A DNA stretch of 64,000 nt from Streptomyces sp. ADI95-17 (GCF_003846175.1 NZ_ML123046.1:878286-942285); one strand, 5' to 3'. Shown: positions 17,593 to 27,252, counted from the first letter of the stretch. Notes: a model not told the origin generated them from the sequence alone. Translations and numbers: made by a program.

Positions 17593-20106
17593 TCACAGCT
17601 GACCGACGGAGGTGACTCGGACGACGGCCCGGCCCTCCTCGTCGGAGGCGGCCAGATCGATCTCCGCGCTGATGCCCCAGTCGTGGTCGCCGTTCGGATC
17701 GGCGAAGGTCTGCCGGACCCGCCACAGCCCGTGCGCCGCGTCCTCGTCGATCTTCAGCAGCTTCGGACCGCGGGCGTCCGGGCCGGTGCCCAGGTCCTCG
17801 TACTCGTCCCAGTAGGCGTCCATGGCCTCGCCCCACGCGTCCTCGTCCCAGCCGGCCTCGCCGTCCAGCTCGCCGAGATCGCGGACCCGGTCCAGCGCGG
17901 CCAGCTCGACCCGGCGGAACATCGCGTTGCGCACCAGCACCCGGAAGGCGCGGGCGTTGGCCGTCACCGGCTTCACCTCGTCGGCCCGCTCCTGCGCCTG
18001 CTCGGCGGTCTCCACCTCCGGGTTGGCGAGCTGCTCCCACTCGTCGAGCAGACTGGAGTCCACCTGACGGACCATCTCGCCCAGCCAGGCGATCAGATCC
18101 TCCAGGTCCTCGGACTTGATGTCGTCCGGGATGGTGTGCTCCAGCGCCTTGTACGCACTGGCCAGATACCGCAGCACGATGCCCTCGGTACGGGCCAGCT
18201 CGTAGTTGGAGGTGAACTCCGTGAACGTCATGGCACGTTCGTACATGTCACGGATCACGGACTTCGGCGAGACCGGGTGGTCGCCCACCCACGGGTGGCT
18301 CCTGCGGTACACGTCGTAGGCGTGCCACAGCAGCTCGCTCAGCGGCTTCGGGTACGTGACCTCCTGGAGCAGCTCCATCCGCTCCTCGTACTCGACACCG
18401 TCCGCCTTCATCTGCCCGACCGCTTCGCCGCGCGCCTTGTTCTGCTGCGCGGCCAGGATCTGCCGCGGGTCGTCGAGCGTCGACTCGACGACGGAGACCA
18501 TGTCCAGGGCGTACGAGGGGGAGTCCGGGTCCAGCAGGTCGAACGCGGCCAGCGCGAAGGTCGACAGCGGCTGGTTGAGGGCGAAGTCCTGCTGGAGATC
18601 GACGGTGAGCCGGACGATCCGGCCCTCCGCGTCCGGCTCGTCGAGCTGCTCCACCACACCGCCGTCCAGCAACGAGCGGTAGATCGCGATGGCCCGGCGG
18701 ATGTGGCGCAGCTGCGCCCGGCGCGGCTCGTGGTTGTCCTCCAGCAGGTGCCGCATCGCCTTGAAGGCATTGCCGGGACGTGCGATCACGGACAGCAGCA
18801 TGGTGTGTGTGACCCGGAAGCGGGAGGTCAGCGGCTCCGGGTCGGACTGGATCAGCTTGTCGAACGTGGTCTCCGACCAGGCGACGAAGCCCTCGGGGGC
18901 CTTCTTGCGGACCACCTTGCGCTTCTTCTTCGGGTCGTCGCCGGCCTTCTTGACGGCCTTCTCGTTCTCGATGACGTGCTCGGGCGCCTGCGCCACGACG
19001 AAGCCCGCCGTGTCGAAGCCGGCCCGGCCCGCGCGGCCGGCGATCTGGTGGAACTCCCGGGCGCGCAGCGTACGTACACGGGTGCCGTCGTACTTGGTGA
19101 GCGCGGTGAACAGCACCGTGCGGATGGGGACGTTGACGCCGACGCCGAGGGTGTCCGTACCGCAGATCACCTTCAGCAGGCCGGCTTGGGCGAGCTTCTC
19201 CACCAGACGCCGGTACTTCGGCAGCATGCCGGCGTGATGCACCCCGATGCCGTGCCGCACATAGCGGGAGAGGTTCTGGCCGAACTTGGTGGTGAAGCGG
19301 AAGTTGCCGATCAGATCGGCGATCTTCTCCTTCTCCTCCTTGGTGCACATGTTGATGCTCATCAGCGACTGCGCCCGCTCGACGGCCGCGGCCTGGGTGA
19401 AGTGCACGATGTAGACCGGCGACTGCCTGGTGTCCAGGAGCTCGGTGAGGGTCTCGGTGATCGGGGTCAGCCGGTACTCGTAGCTGAGCGGGACCGGCCG
19501 GGTCGCCGAGCGCACCACGGAGGTGGGGCGGCCGGTGCGGCGGGTCAGGTCCTCCTCGAACATCCGGACGTCGCCGAGCGTGGCCGACATCAGGATGAAC
19601 TGGGCCTGCGGCAGCTCCAGCAGCGGGATCTGCCAGGCCCAGCCGCGGTCCGGCTCGGCGTAGAAGTGGAACTCGTCCATCACGACCTGGCCGATGTCGG
19701 CGTACTTGCCGTCACGCAGCGCGATGGAGGCCAGCACCTCGGCCGTGCAGCAGATCACCGGGGCGTCGGCGTTGACCGAGGCGTCGCCGGTGAGCATGCC
19801 GACGTTCTCCGTACCGAACAGCTTGCACAGGTCGAAGAACTTCTCCGACACCAGCGCCTTGATCGGCGCGGTGTAGAAGGTGACCTTGTCCTGGGCCAGC
19901 GCGGTGAAGTGCGCACCCGCCGCGACCAGGCTCTTTCCGGAGCCGGTCGGGGTGGAAAGGATCACGTTCGCGCCGGAGACCACCTCGATCAGCGCCTCCT
20001 CCTGGGCCGGATAGAGGGTGATGCCCTGCGTCTCGGTCCATGACGAGAAAGCCTCGAAGAGGGCGTCGGGGTCGTCGGTCGGGGGCAGCTGATCGATAAG
20101 GGTCAC
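17593..20106 (-). CDS. DEAD/DEAH-box RNA/DNA helicase with DUF3516
   Basis: Superfamily 2 ATP-dependent helicase of 837 aa. Motif I is TPTGSGKS (52-59), motif II is DEFH (144-147), motif III is SAT and motif VI is QIAGRAGRAGFDTAG. The C-terminal half (about 380-837) is the actinobacterial DUF3516 domain. The architecture is Ski2/HelY-like, so RNA processing or repair is plausible, but the target is unknown. The GTG at 20106, preceded by GGGGG, fits alignment with family N-termini. It contains a Lys-rich insert (DPKKKRKVVRKK) between the helicase lobes and DUF3516. Confidence 0.92.
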   Translation of the reverse strand: MTLIDQLPPTDDPDALFEAFSSWTETQGITLYPAQEEALIEVVSGANVILSTPTGSGKSLVAAGAHFTALAQDKVTFYTAPIKALVSEKFFDLCKLFGTENVGMLTGDASVNADAPVICCTAEVLASIALRDGKYADIGQVVMDEFHFYAEPDRGWAWQIPLLELPQAQFILMSATLGDVRMFEEDLTRRTGRPTSVVRSATRPVPLSYEYRLTPITETLTELLDTRQSPVYIVHFTQAAAVERAQSLMSINMCTKEEKEKIADLIGNFRFTTKFGQNLSRYVRHGIGVHHAGMLPKYRRLVEKLAQAGLLKVICGTDTLGVGVNVPIRTVLFTALTKYDGTRVRTLRAREFHQIAGRAGRAGFDTAGFVVAQAPEHVIENEKAVKKAGDDPKKKRKVVRKKAPEGFVAWSETTFDKLIQSDPEPLTSRFRVTHTMLLSVIARPGNAFKAMRHLLEDNHEPRRAQLRHIRRAIAIYRSLLDGGVVEQLDEPDAEGRIVRLTVDLQQDFALNQPLSTFALAAFDLLDPDSPSYALDMVSVVESTLDDPRQILAAQQNKARGEAVGQMKADGVEYEERMELLQEVTYPKPLSELLWHAYDVYRRSHPWVGDHPVSPKSVIRDMYERAMTFTEFTSNYELARTEGIVLRYLASAYKALEHTIPDDIKSEDLEDLIAWLGEMVRQVDSSLLDEWEQLANPEVETAEQAQERADEVKPVTANARAFRVLVRNAMFRRVELAALDRVRDLGELDGEAGWDEDAWGEAMDAYWDEYEDLGTGPDARGPKLLKIDEDAAHGLWRVRQTFADPNGDHDWGISAEIDLAASDEEGRAVVRVTSVGQL

Positions 20107-20244
20107 GCCCCCATCTTGCCTGCCTTCCGCCCGGATGAGGGAACCGGACGACGGTATGAAGATCATGGGCGATACGCTTCCCACTCAACTCGGCCGTGCC
20201 GTAACGGCAATGGCAGCGATACGACTCTGGGGGCGGGAAGAACC

Positions 20245-21036
20245 ATGATGGGACCGGCACACTCTCTGTCAGGGGCGGCGGCCTGGCTGGGGGTGGGCGC
20301 GGCGGCGGCGGCCGCCGGCCACGCGATGCCGTGGCCCGTCCTCGTCGTCGGGGCACTGATCACCGCCGGGGCCGCGCTCGCCCCGGACCTCGACCACAAG
20401 TCCGCGACCATCTCGCGCGCCTTCGGGCCGGTGTCCCGGGGGCTCTGCGAGATCGTCGACAAGCTCTCGCACGCCGTCTACAAGGCGACCAAGATGCGCG
20501 GCGACTCGGCCCGCAACGGCGGCCACCGGACGCTGACCCACACCTGGGCGTGGGCGGTCCTGATCGGCGCCGGAGCCTCCGCCGCGGCGATCACCGGCGG
20601 CCGGTGGGCGGTGCTGGCGATCCTCTTCGTCCACCTGGTGCTCGCCGTCGAAGGACTGCTCTGGCGGGCCGCCCGGATGTCCAGCGACGTACTGGTCTGG
20701 CTGCTCGGCGCGACCAGCGCCTGGATACTGGCCGGCGTCCTGGACAAACCGGGCAACGGCTCGGACTGGCTGTTCACCGCCCCCGGCCAGGAGTACCTGT
20801 GGCTCGGTCTGCCGATCGTGCTCGGAGCCCTCGTCCACGACATCGGCGACGCGCTGACCGTCTCCGGCTGCCCGATCCTGTGGCCCATCCCGATCGGCCG
20901 CAAGCGCTGGTACCCGATCGGCCCGCCGAAGGCCATGCGGTTCCGGGCCGGGAGCTGGGTGGAGCTGAAGGTGCTGATGCCGGTGTTCATGGTGCTCGGG
21001 GGAGTGGGCGGGGCAGCCGCTCTGAACTTCATTTGA
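20245..21036 (+). CDS. YdjM/DUF457-type membrane metal-dependent hydrolase
   Basis: 263-aa inner-membrane protein with about five hydrophobic helices. It carries the family's metal-binding blocks APDLDHKSAT, NGGHRTLTHT and VHDIGDALT. Relatives are annotated as membrane-bound metal-dependent hydrolases without known substrate. Two adjacent ATG codons (20245, 20248) follow GGGAAG; either could serve. The stop overlaps a TTG (21033) that may have been the start of the downstream methyltransferase. Confidence 0.87.
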   Translation: MMGPAHSLSGAAAWLGVGAAAAAAGHAMPWPVLVVGALITAGAALAPDLDHKSATISRAFGPVSRGLCEIVDKLSHAVYKATKMRGDSARNGGHRTLTHTWAWAVLIGAGASAAAITGGRWAVLAILFVHLVLAVEGLLWRAARMSSDVLVWLLGATSAWILAGVLDKPGNGSDWLFTAPGQEYLWLGLPIVLGALVHDIGDALTVSGCPILWPIPIGRKRWYPIGPPKAMRFRAGSWVELKVLMPVFMVLGGVGGAAALNFI

Positions 21037-21075
21037 CCGGGAGGAGGCCGGGGAGCCCGGCCGGTACCGCGGGCT

Positions 21076-21672
21076 ATGGCGAAGGCGCCGCTGAGCTTGC
21101 CGAGCAGTACGAGAGCGTCTCCTTCGCGGAGGTCCACCGCGAAATGCTCGATCTGTTCCCCTCCCGGCCCGGCGCGGCGCGGCGCGGTCCTGGACATCGG
21201 TGCGGGCAGCGGACGCGACGCCGCCGCGCTGGCGGGCCTGGGACACCGGGTCCTTGCCGTCGAGCCGACGGCGGAGCTGCGCTCGCTCGGCCGTCGGATC
21301 CACGCGGACCGGGCCATCGAGTGGATCGACGACTCGCTGCCGGAGCTACGGGTGCTCCGCGGCCGGGACGAACGGTTCGACCTGATCCTCCTGACGGCTG
21401 TCTGGATGCATCTGGACAGCCGTCAGCGGGAGTCCGCGATGGCGAGCATCGCCGGTCTCCTCGTGCCCGGAGGCCAGGTGTTCCTCTCCCTGAGGCACGG
21501 CCCGGTTCCGGCAGGACGACGGATGTTCGACGTCTCGCCGGACGAGACCACTGCACTCGGCCGTCACCACGGCCTGGACCCGGTGCGTCTTGCCGAGCGT
21601 GAGGATCTGCACGGCCGGCCGGGTGTGCGGTGGAGCTGTTTGGGACTGCGCCGGAACCCGGATGCCGACTGA
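21076..21672 (+). CDS. Class I SAM-dependent methyltransferase, N-terminally frameshifted
   Basis: Rossmann-fold methyltransferase with the SAM loop VLDIGAGSGRDAA, acidic motif II (AVEP) and FDLILLTAVWMHL. The first 38 residues of this frame are not methyltransferase-like. The expected N-terminus (AELAEQYESVSFAEVHREM) is instead in another forward frame from about 21078, which can be traced back to a TTG at 21033. The two frames join in the slippery GGCGCGGCGCGGCGCGG near 21171-21187. Either this is a true +1 frameshift (a pseudogene of 21033-21672) or a sequencing slip. The substrate is unknown. Confidence 0.65.
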   Translation: MAKAPLSLPSSTRASPSRRSTAKCSICSPPGPARRGAVLDIGAGSGRDAAALAGLGHRVLAVEPTAELRSLGRRIHADRAIEWIDDSLPELRVLRGRDERFDLILLTAVWMHLDSRQRESAMASIAGLLVPGGQVFLSLRHGPVPAGRRMFDVSPDETTALGRHHGLDPVRLAEREDLHGRPGVRWSCLGLRRNPDAD

Positions 21673-21697
21673 GGTCGCCCCGCAGCCCCACCGCCCC

Positions 21698-23479
21698 TCA
21701 CCCGTGCCAGGACCGCCAGAGCGCCGCATACGCGCCGTCCGCCGCCACCAGCTCGTCATGGCTGCCCAGCTCGCTGATCCGGCCGCGCTCCACCACCGCG
21801 ATCACATCCGCGTCGTGCGCGGTGTGCAGCCGGTGGGCGATCGCCACGACCGTGCGGCCGTCCAGCACCCGGGCCAGTGAACGCTCCAGATGACGGGCCG
21901 CCCGCGGGTCCAGCAGGGACGTCGCCTCGTCCAGCACCAGTGTGTGCGGATCGGCCAGGACCAGCCGGGCCAGTGCGATCTGCTGGGCCTGCGCCGGGGT
22001 CAGCGCCAGACCGCCGGAGCCGACCTCGGTGTCCAGCCCCGCCTCCAGCGCCTTCGCCCAGCCGTCCGCGTCGACCGCCGCCAGCGACGCCCACAGCTCG
22101 GCGTCCTCGGCGCCCGTCCGGGCCAGCAGCAGGTTGTCGCGCAGCGAACCGACGAACACATGGTGCTCCTGGTTGACCAGCGCCACATGCGTACGTACGT
22201 CCTCCGCCTTCATCCGCGACAACTCGGCGCCACCGAGCGTCACTTCGCCCGCACGCGGGGCGTAGATCCCGGCCAGCAGCCGCCCCAGCGTGGACTTGCC
22301 CGCGCCGGACGGGCCGACCAGGGCCAGGCGCGTACCCGGCGCGACGTCCAGTGACACCCGGTGCAGCACGTCGAGCCCGTCGCGGTATCCGAAGCGCACC
22401 TCGTCGGCACGGACATCACGGCCGTCCGGGACGACCTCCGCATCACCCGCGTCCGGCTCGATGTCCCGCACCCCGACCAGCCGGGCCAACGACACCTGAG
22501 CGACCTGCAACTCGTCGTACCAGCGCAGGATCAGACCGATCGGGTCGACCATCATCTGTGCCAGCAGGGCGCCCGTCGTCAGCTGCCCCACGCTCAGCCA
22601 GCCCTCGATGACGAACCAGCCGCCGAGCATCAGCACCGAGCCCAGAATCGTCACATAGGTGGCATTGATGACGGGAAAGAGAACGGAACGGAGGAAGAGT
22701 GTGTACCGTTCCCACGCCGTCCACTGCCGGATACGGGTGTCCGACAGCGCGACCCGGCGCGCACCCAGCCGGTGCGCCTCCACGGTCCGTCCGGCATCCA
22801 CCGTCTCCGCGAGCATCGCGGCGACCGCCGCGTACCCCGCGGCCTCCGAACGGTACGCGGACGGCGCTCGCTTGAAGTACCAGCGACAGCCGAGGATCAG
22901 CACGGGCAGCGCGAGCAGCACCGAGAGCGCCAGCGGCGGAGCCGTCACGGTGAGAGCGCCGAGCAGCAGCCCCGCCCACACCACACCGATCGCCAGCTGC
23001 GGCACGGCCTCGCGCATCGCGTTGGCCAGCCGGTCGATGTCCGTGGTGATCCTGGAGAGCAGATCTCCGGTACCGGCCCGCTCCAGCACCCCCGGCGGCA
23101 GCCCCACCGACCGTACGAGGAAGTCCTCGCGCAGATCGGCCAGCATCTCCTCACCGAGCATCGCGCTGCGCAGCCGCATCAGCCGGGTGAAGACGGTCTG
23201 CACGATCAGTGCGAGCGCGAACACCCCGGCGACGCGCCCCAGATGAAGGTCCCGCACCCCCTCGGAGAGGTCCTCGACCAGCCCGCCCAGCAGATACGGG
23301 CCGACGATCGACGCGATCACCGCGATGGCGTTGAACGCGACGAGCACGGTGAACCGCCCGCGATGGCGTCGCAACAGCTCCCGTACATAGCTCCGTACGG
23401 TGGTGGGGGTGCCGACCGGCAGGGTCGTCGCCGACTCCGGCGCGGCCGGGTCGTACGCCGGTACTGCGACGCCGATCAT
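21698..23479 (-). CDS. ABC exporter half-transporter, ATP-binding/permease (Walker A intact)
   Basis: 593-aa exporter subunit with six hydrophobic helices in residues about 40-310 and a C-terminal nucleotide-binding domain. Walker A is intact (GPSGAGKST, 389-397), as are the Q-loop (VNQEHH) and Walker B with catalytic Glu518 (HTLVLDEAT). The signature is degenerate: LTPAQ (493-497) instead of LSGGQ. The ATG overlaps the stop of the upstream half-transporter (ATGA), so the two subunits are translationally coupled and surely form a heterodimer. The substrate is unknown. Confidence 0.92.
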   Translation of the reverse strand: MIGVAVPAYDPAAPESATTLPVGTPTTVRSYVRELLRRHRGRFTVLVAFNAIAVIASIVGPYLLGGLVEDLSEGVRDLHLGRVAGVFALALIVQTVFTRLMRLRSAMLGEEMLADLREDFLVRSVGLPPGVLERAGTGDLLSRITTDIDRLANAMREAVPQLAIGVVWAGLLLGALTVTAPPLALSVLLALPVLILGCRWYFKRAPSAYRSEAAGYAAVAAMLAETVDAGRTVEAHRLGARRVALSDTRIRQWTAWERYTLFLRSVLFPVINATYVTILGSVLMLGGWFVIEGWLSVGQLTTGALLAQMMVDPIGLILRWYDELQVAQVSLARLVGVRDIEPDAGDAEVVPDGRDVRADEVRFGYRDGLDVLHRVSLDVAPGTRLALVGPSGAGKSTLGRLLAGIYAPRAGEVTLGGAELSRMKAEDVRTHVALVNQEHHVFVGSLRDNLLLARTGAEDAELWASLAAVDADGWAKALEAGLDTEVGSGGLALTPAQAQQIALARLVLADPHTLVLDEATSLLDPRAARHLERSLARVLDGRTVVAIAHRLHTAHDADVIAVVERGRISELGSHDELVAADGAYAALWRSWHG

Positions 23480-25371
23480 GCCCGTTCCTCGATTTTCTCG
23501 ATCGTTCCGGTCGCGCCCAGGGAGGTCAGGGCCTCGATCTCGTCGTCCGTCTCACGTGTCACGACCGCCCGGTAGCGAGGGTCCGTGCGCAGGAGCTCAC
23601 GATGCCCGCCGACCGCGACGACGGTGCCCCGGTGCACCAGCACCACCCGGTCCGCGAGGTCGAGCAGCAGGGGTGAGGAGGCGAACGCCACGGTGGTACG
23701 GCCCTGGCGCAGCGCCTTGATGCCGGCGGCGACCCGGGCCTCGGTGTGCGAGTCGACGGCGGAGGTCGGCTCGTCGAGCACCAGCGCCTCCGGGTCGGTC
23801 ACCAGGGAGCGGGCCAGCGCCAGGCGCTGGCGCTGGCCGCCCGAGAGCGACCGGCCGCGTTCGGTGATCCGGGTCGTCATCGGGTCGCCGTCCGTGGCCA
23901 CGGACGCCTGCGCCAAGGAGGCCAGCACATCGGCGCACTGCGCCGCCGTCAGCGCGTCCTCGGCGGTGACCCGGCCGGACGACGGAACGTCCAGCAGCTC
24001 GCGCAGCGTGCCCGAGAGCAGCACCGGGTCCTTGTCCTGGACCAGCACGGAGGTCCGGGCGGCATCCAGCGGGAGTTCGTCCAGCGGCACACCACCGAGC
24101 AGGACGGACGGGGCCGTCAGTGCCGAGGTCTCCCGGTCCGCGGAGCCGGCTGCTGCGCCTTCCGTCGCCGAGGCAGGACCGTCCTCGTCCGGGCCGGTGT
24201 CCGCCTGGGCGTGTCCGCCGAGCCGTTCGGCCAGCCGGCCCGCCTCGTCCGGATCTCCGCAGACCACTGCGGTGAACAGACCGGCCGGGGCCATCAGGCC
24301 GGTGTCCGGGTCGTACAGGTCACCGGTCGGCGCGGCGTCCGCGTCCGGTGCGGCACCGACACCCGACGGCCCGGTCGTGCGGCGCAACGACAGCACCCGG
24401 ACCGCACGCTGGGCGGAGGGCCGAGAGAAGGAGTACGCCATCGCGATCTCCTCGAAGTGGCGGAGCGGGAACAGCATCAGGGTCGCCGCGCTGTACACCG
24501 TGACCAGCTGGCCGACCTCGATCCGGCCGTCCCGGGCCAGCACCGCCCCGTACACGACCAGCGAGATGAGCAGCGCGCCCGGCAGCAGCACCTGGATCGC
24601 CGAGATCAGCGACCACATCCGGGCACTGTGCACCGCGGCCTCGCGGACTTCCTGGGAAGCACGCCGGTAGCGGCCGAGGAACAGCTCCTCGCCACCGATC
24701 CCGCGCAGCACCCGAAGCCCCGCCACGGTGTCCGAGGCCAGCTCCGTGGCCTTGCCCGCCTTCTCGCGCTGGAGATCCGCACGCCGCGTCGCCCGGGGGA
24801 GCAGCGGCAGCACGGCGAGGGCCAGCAGCGGTACGGCGACCGCCACCAGGACGCCCAGCGACGGCAGATACAGCACGAGCCCCACACAGATCAGCACCAG
24901 CGCCGCGGCCGCCGCGGCGAACCGCGAGAGCGCCTCGACGAACCAGCCGATCTTCTCCACATCACCCGTGGAAACAGCGACCACTTCGCCCGCCGCGACC
25001 CGACGCGTCAGCGCCGAACCGAGCTCCGCGGTCTTACGGGCGAGCAACTGCTGGACCCGGGCGGCGGCGGTGATCCAGTTGGTGACCGCCGTACGGTGCA
25101 GCATCGTGTCACCCACCGCCATCAGCACGCCCAGGACCGCGATCAGCCCGCCCGCCCAGGCGAGCCGGCTGCCGGAACGGTCGACGACCGCCTGGACGGC
25201 GAAGCCGACCGCGGGTGGCAGACCGGCGAGGGAGCACTGGTGAAGCAGGCCCCAGGACAGGGACGCGAGCTGGCCCTTGAGCTGGTTGCGGCCGAGCCAG
25301 AGCAGGAAGCGAGGACCTGACCGGACATCGGGATCGCCTGGATCTGGGTAGGGAAGATCGCGAATCTGCAT
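23476..25371 (-). CDS. ABC exporter half-transporter with degenerate Walker A
   Basis: 631-aa partner of the following subunit. Six membrane helices (about 35-310) precede an unusual nucleotide-binding domain. At the Walker A position it reads AVVCGDPDEAGRLAE (368-382), with no GxxGxGK(S/T). An Ala/Asp-rich loop (about 388-420) follows. The signature LSGGQ (509-513) and Walker B with Glu534 are intact. In the heterodimer its LSGGQ would complete the partner's working ATP site, while the second site is dead on both sides. The start at 25371 is set by similarity, since the ribosome site is weak. Confidence 0.9.
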   Translation of the reverse strand: MQIRDLPYPDPGDPDVRSGPRFLLWLGRNQLKGQLASLSWGLLHQCSLAGLPPAVGFAVQAVVDRSGSRLAWAGGLIAVLGVLMAVGDTMLHRTAVTNWITAAARVQQLLARKTAELGSALTRRVAAGEVVAVSTGDVEKIGWFVEALSRFAAAAAALVLICVGLVLYLPSLGVLVAVAVPLLALAVLPLLPRATRRADLQREKAGKATELASDTVAGLRVLRGIGGEELFLGRYRRASQEVREAAVHSARMWSLISAIQVLLPGALLISLVVYGAVLARDGRIEVGQLVTVYSAATLMLFPLRHFEEIAMAYSFSRPSAQRAVRVLSLRRTTGPSGVGAAPDADAAPTGDLYDPDTGLMAPAGLFTAVVCGDPDEAGRLAERLGGHAQADTGPDEDGPASATEGAAAGSADRETSALTAPSVLLGGVPLDELPLDAARTSVLVQDKDPVLLSGTLRELLDVPSSGRVTAEDALTAAQCADVLASLAQASVATDGDPMTTRITERGRSLSGGQRQRLALARSLVTDPEALVLDEPTSAVDSHTEARVAAGIKALRQGRTTVAFASSPLLLDLADRVVLVHRGTVVAVGGHRELLRTDPRYRAVVTRETDDEIEALTSLGATGTIEKIEERA

Positions 25372-25541
25372 GACGTCCCATGGTTCGGTGTGACGGTTCG
25401 TTCGGTGCGACGGCCATCGGGTGGAAGACTCAAACCGTGCAAGACTCGCCCCGGGACGCCGGTCGGGGCAATTGATTTTTTTCTCCACGAACGGCACCGG
25501 CCGCGCCGCCGTCGCGATACGGACGGGCCGGCCGGTTACGT

Positions 25542-25574
25542 GCCGCGAGGCCCGGCCCGGCCGGGCCCCGCGGC
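25542..25574 (-). terminator. Terminator hairpin after the GH109-like gene
   Basis: Two stacked 6-bp stems (GCCGCG/CGCGGC outside, GCCCGG/CCGGGC inside) with a 2x2 internal mismatch and 5-nt loop lie 15 nt after the stop of the oxidoreductase gene. The rest of the 217-nt spacer shows no gene. Confidence 0.6.
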
Positions 25575-25588
25575 GGTGTATCGGCCGG

Positions 25589-27037
25589 TCAGGCCTTCTC
25601 CGGGTTCTCCGAGTCCATGCCGGAGCGGGCCTTCTTCCACTCGCCGCGGGTGAAGTCCGGGATCTGCTGCGGCGCGCCCTTCGCCTTGATGGACAGATGG
25701 CTGAGGGGTACCGGCGACGTCCAGGTCGCCGCGTCGTACACATCGAAGTCGGGGACGAGCCCGAGCCGCATGCACTGCATCAGCCGGAACACCAGCATGT
25801 AGTCCATGCCGCCGTGGCCACCGGGCGGGTTCGCGTGCTCCTTCCACAGCCAGTGGTCCCACTCCTGGTACTTGGCGAAGTCGCCCCAGCTGTCATTGGT
25901 GTGGTCGGGCTCGATGTAGATACGGGCGGGGTAGTCCTCGAAGACGCCCTTCGTGCCGCCGAGGCTGTTGATCCGCGAGTACGGATGCGGAGTGGACACA
26001 TCGTGCTCCAGCCGGATGACCCGTCCCTTGGCGGTCTGGACGAGACTGATGGTGCGGTCGGACTCGACGTAGGTCTCCTTCCAGCTCGGGTCGCCGGCCG
26101 GCATGTTCTTCTCGCGGTACTCGGCGAGCCCGAGGGACGGGGAACCGACACTGGTGATGCTCACCGCACGGTCGCCGCGGTTGATGTCCATGTAGTTGGC
26201 GACCGGGCCGAACCCGTGGTTGGGGTAGAGGTCACCCCGCAGCCTGGTGTGCCACAGCCTGCGCCAGGGGCCCTCGTAGTAGTCCGGGTCGAACATCAGG
26301 CCGCGCAGATCGTGGTTGTAGGCGCCCGCGCCGTGCAGCAGATCACCGAAGAGACCGGCGTGCGCCATGCGCAGCACCCGCATCTCGTTCTGCCCGTAAC
26401 AGCAGTTCTCCAGCTGCATGCAGTGGCGCCTGGTGCGCTCGGACAGGTCGACCAGCTCCCAGAGCTGGTCGAGCTGGAGCGCGATCGGACACTCCACACC
26501 GACGTGCTTCCCGTTCAGCATGGCGGTCTTCGCCATCTGGAAGTGGAAGTCCCAGGGCGTCGCCACATAGACGAAGTCGATGTCACCGCGCTTGCAGAGG
26601 TTCTCGTAGTCGTCCTCACCATTGGTGTAGACGGCGGGCGCCGGCTGACCCGCGGCCGTCACCTTCGCCGCGGCCTGCTGCGCCTTGGCCTTGACCGGGT
26701 CGCAGACGGCGACGACCTGTACGCCGCTGACGGCGAGGAAGAGGTCGATCATGCTGCCACCGCGGTTGCCCAGGCCGACGATGCCGACCCGCACGGTGGA
26801 TCGCCGGTCGAAGGGGACGCCCACCATGGTCCGGCCCTGACGCTTCGGCGCGGCCGCCGGGTCGGCGGCGCCCTCCGGGCCCCGGCCGGGGGCGGCGGCT
26901 GCCGAGGAGCTTCCGAGGGCGCCGAGTCCTAGCCCGGCCCCGGCCACTCCGGCGGTCGTCCAGAGGACCGAGCGGCGGCTCATGGAGCCCTCGTCGCCAC
27001 CCTGCGTACCGTCGTTGTGCTGTGCTGCGTCGTTCAT
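25589..27037 (-). CDS. Tat-exported Gfo/Idh/MocA oxidoreductase (GH109-type glycosidase)
   Basis: 482-aa secreted protein. The N-terminus holds a twin-arginine signal (SRRSVLWTTAGVAGAG, about 20-50); MSRRSV at residue 19 is an alternative start. The mature part has an NAD-binding Rossmann motif (VGIVGLGNRG) and the family catalytic region with ATPWDFHFQMAKTAM and HGFGPVANYMDINRGDR. The latter are characteristic of GH109 alpha-N-acetylgalactosaminidases, which cleave by an NAD-dependent redox mechanism. GGAGGA precedes the ATG at 27037. Folded export by Tat fits the tightly bound NAD. The exact sugar substrate is inferred. Confidence 0.88.
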   Translation of the reverse strand: MNDAAQHNDGTQGGDEGSMSRRSVLWTTAGVAGAGLGLGALGSSSAAAAPGRGPEGAADPAAAPKRQGRTMVGVPFDRRSTVRVGIVGLGNRGGSMIDLFLAVSGVQVVAVCDPVKAKAQQAAAKVTAAGQPAPAVYTNGEDDYENLCKRGDIDFVYVATPWDFHFQMAKTAMLNGKHVGVECPIALQLDQLWELVDLSERTRRHCMQLENCCYGQNEMRVLRMAHAGLFGDLLHGAGAYNHDLRGLMFDPDYYEGPWRRLWHTRLRGDLYPNHGFGPVANYMDINRGDRAVSITSVGSPSLGLAEYREKNMPAGDPSWKETYVESDRTISLVQTAKGRVIRLEHDVSTPHPYSRINSLGGTKGVFEDYPARIYIEPDHTNDSWGDFAKYQEWDHWLWKEHANPPGGHGGMDYMLVFRLMQCMRLGLVPDFDVYDAATWTSPVPLSHLSIKAKGAPQQIPDFTRGEWKKARSGMDSENPEKA

Positions 27038-27178
27038 CGATCCTCCAGAAAGGGGGTCTGACGTGCGCGGCTGGTGCGTGAACCTCGGTAAGGACCTTGG
27101 TAGTTGGGTCTGCTGTTGCGCAAGGGGAGGGATTGGACTCCTGTGCCGAAACCATGGACTTTCGTGCCCGCACGAAAA

Positions 27179-27215
27179 CGCCGGGCGGGCTCGAACGCGT
27201 CGAGCCCGCCCGGCG
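27179..27215 (-). terminator. Strong terminator hairpin after the FAD/Fe-S dehydrogenase gene
   Basis: A perfect 16-bp stem (27179-27194 with 27200-27215; arms CGCCGGGCGGGCTCGA and its complement) around a 5-nt loop lies 38 nt beyond the dehydrogenase stop. It insulates the GH109-like gene downstream. Confidence 0.8.
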
Positions 27216-27252
27216 GTCCGGGGTGGCCAATGGGGACCGAACGGCCCGGTGA

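Noticed and set aside
17392..20043. An 883-codon plus-strand open frame opposite the DUF3516 helicase
   Set aside because: It is a shadow of the real minus-strand gene, produced by strong G/C at codon position 3. The translation is Arg/Gly/Val/Leu-rich low complexity without family motifs.
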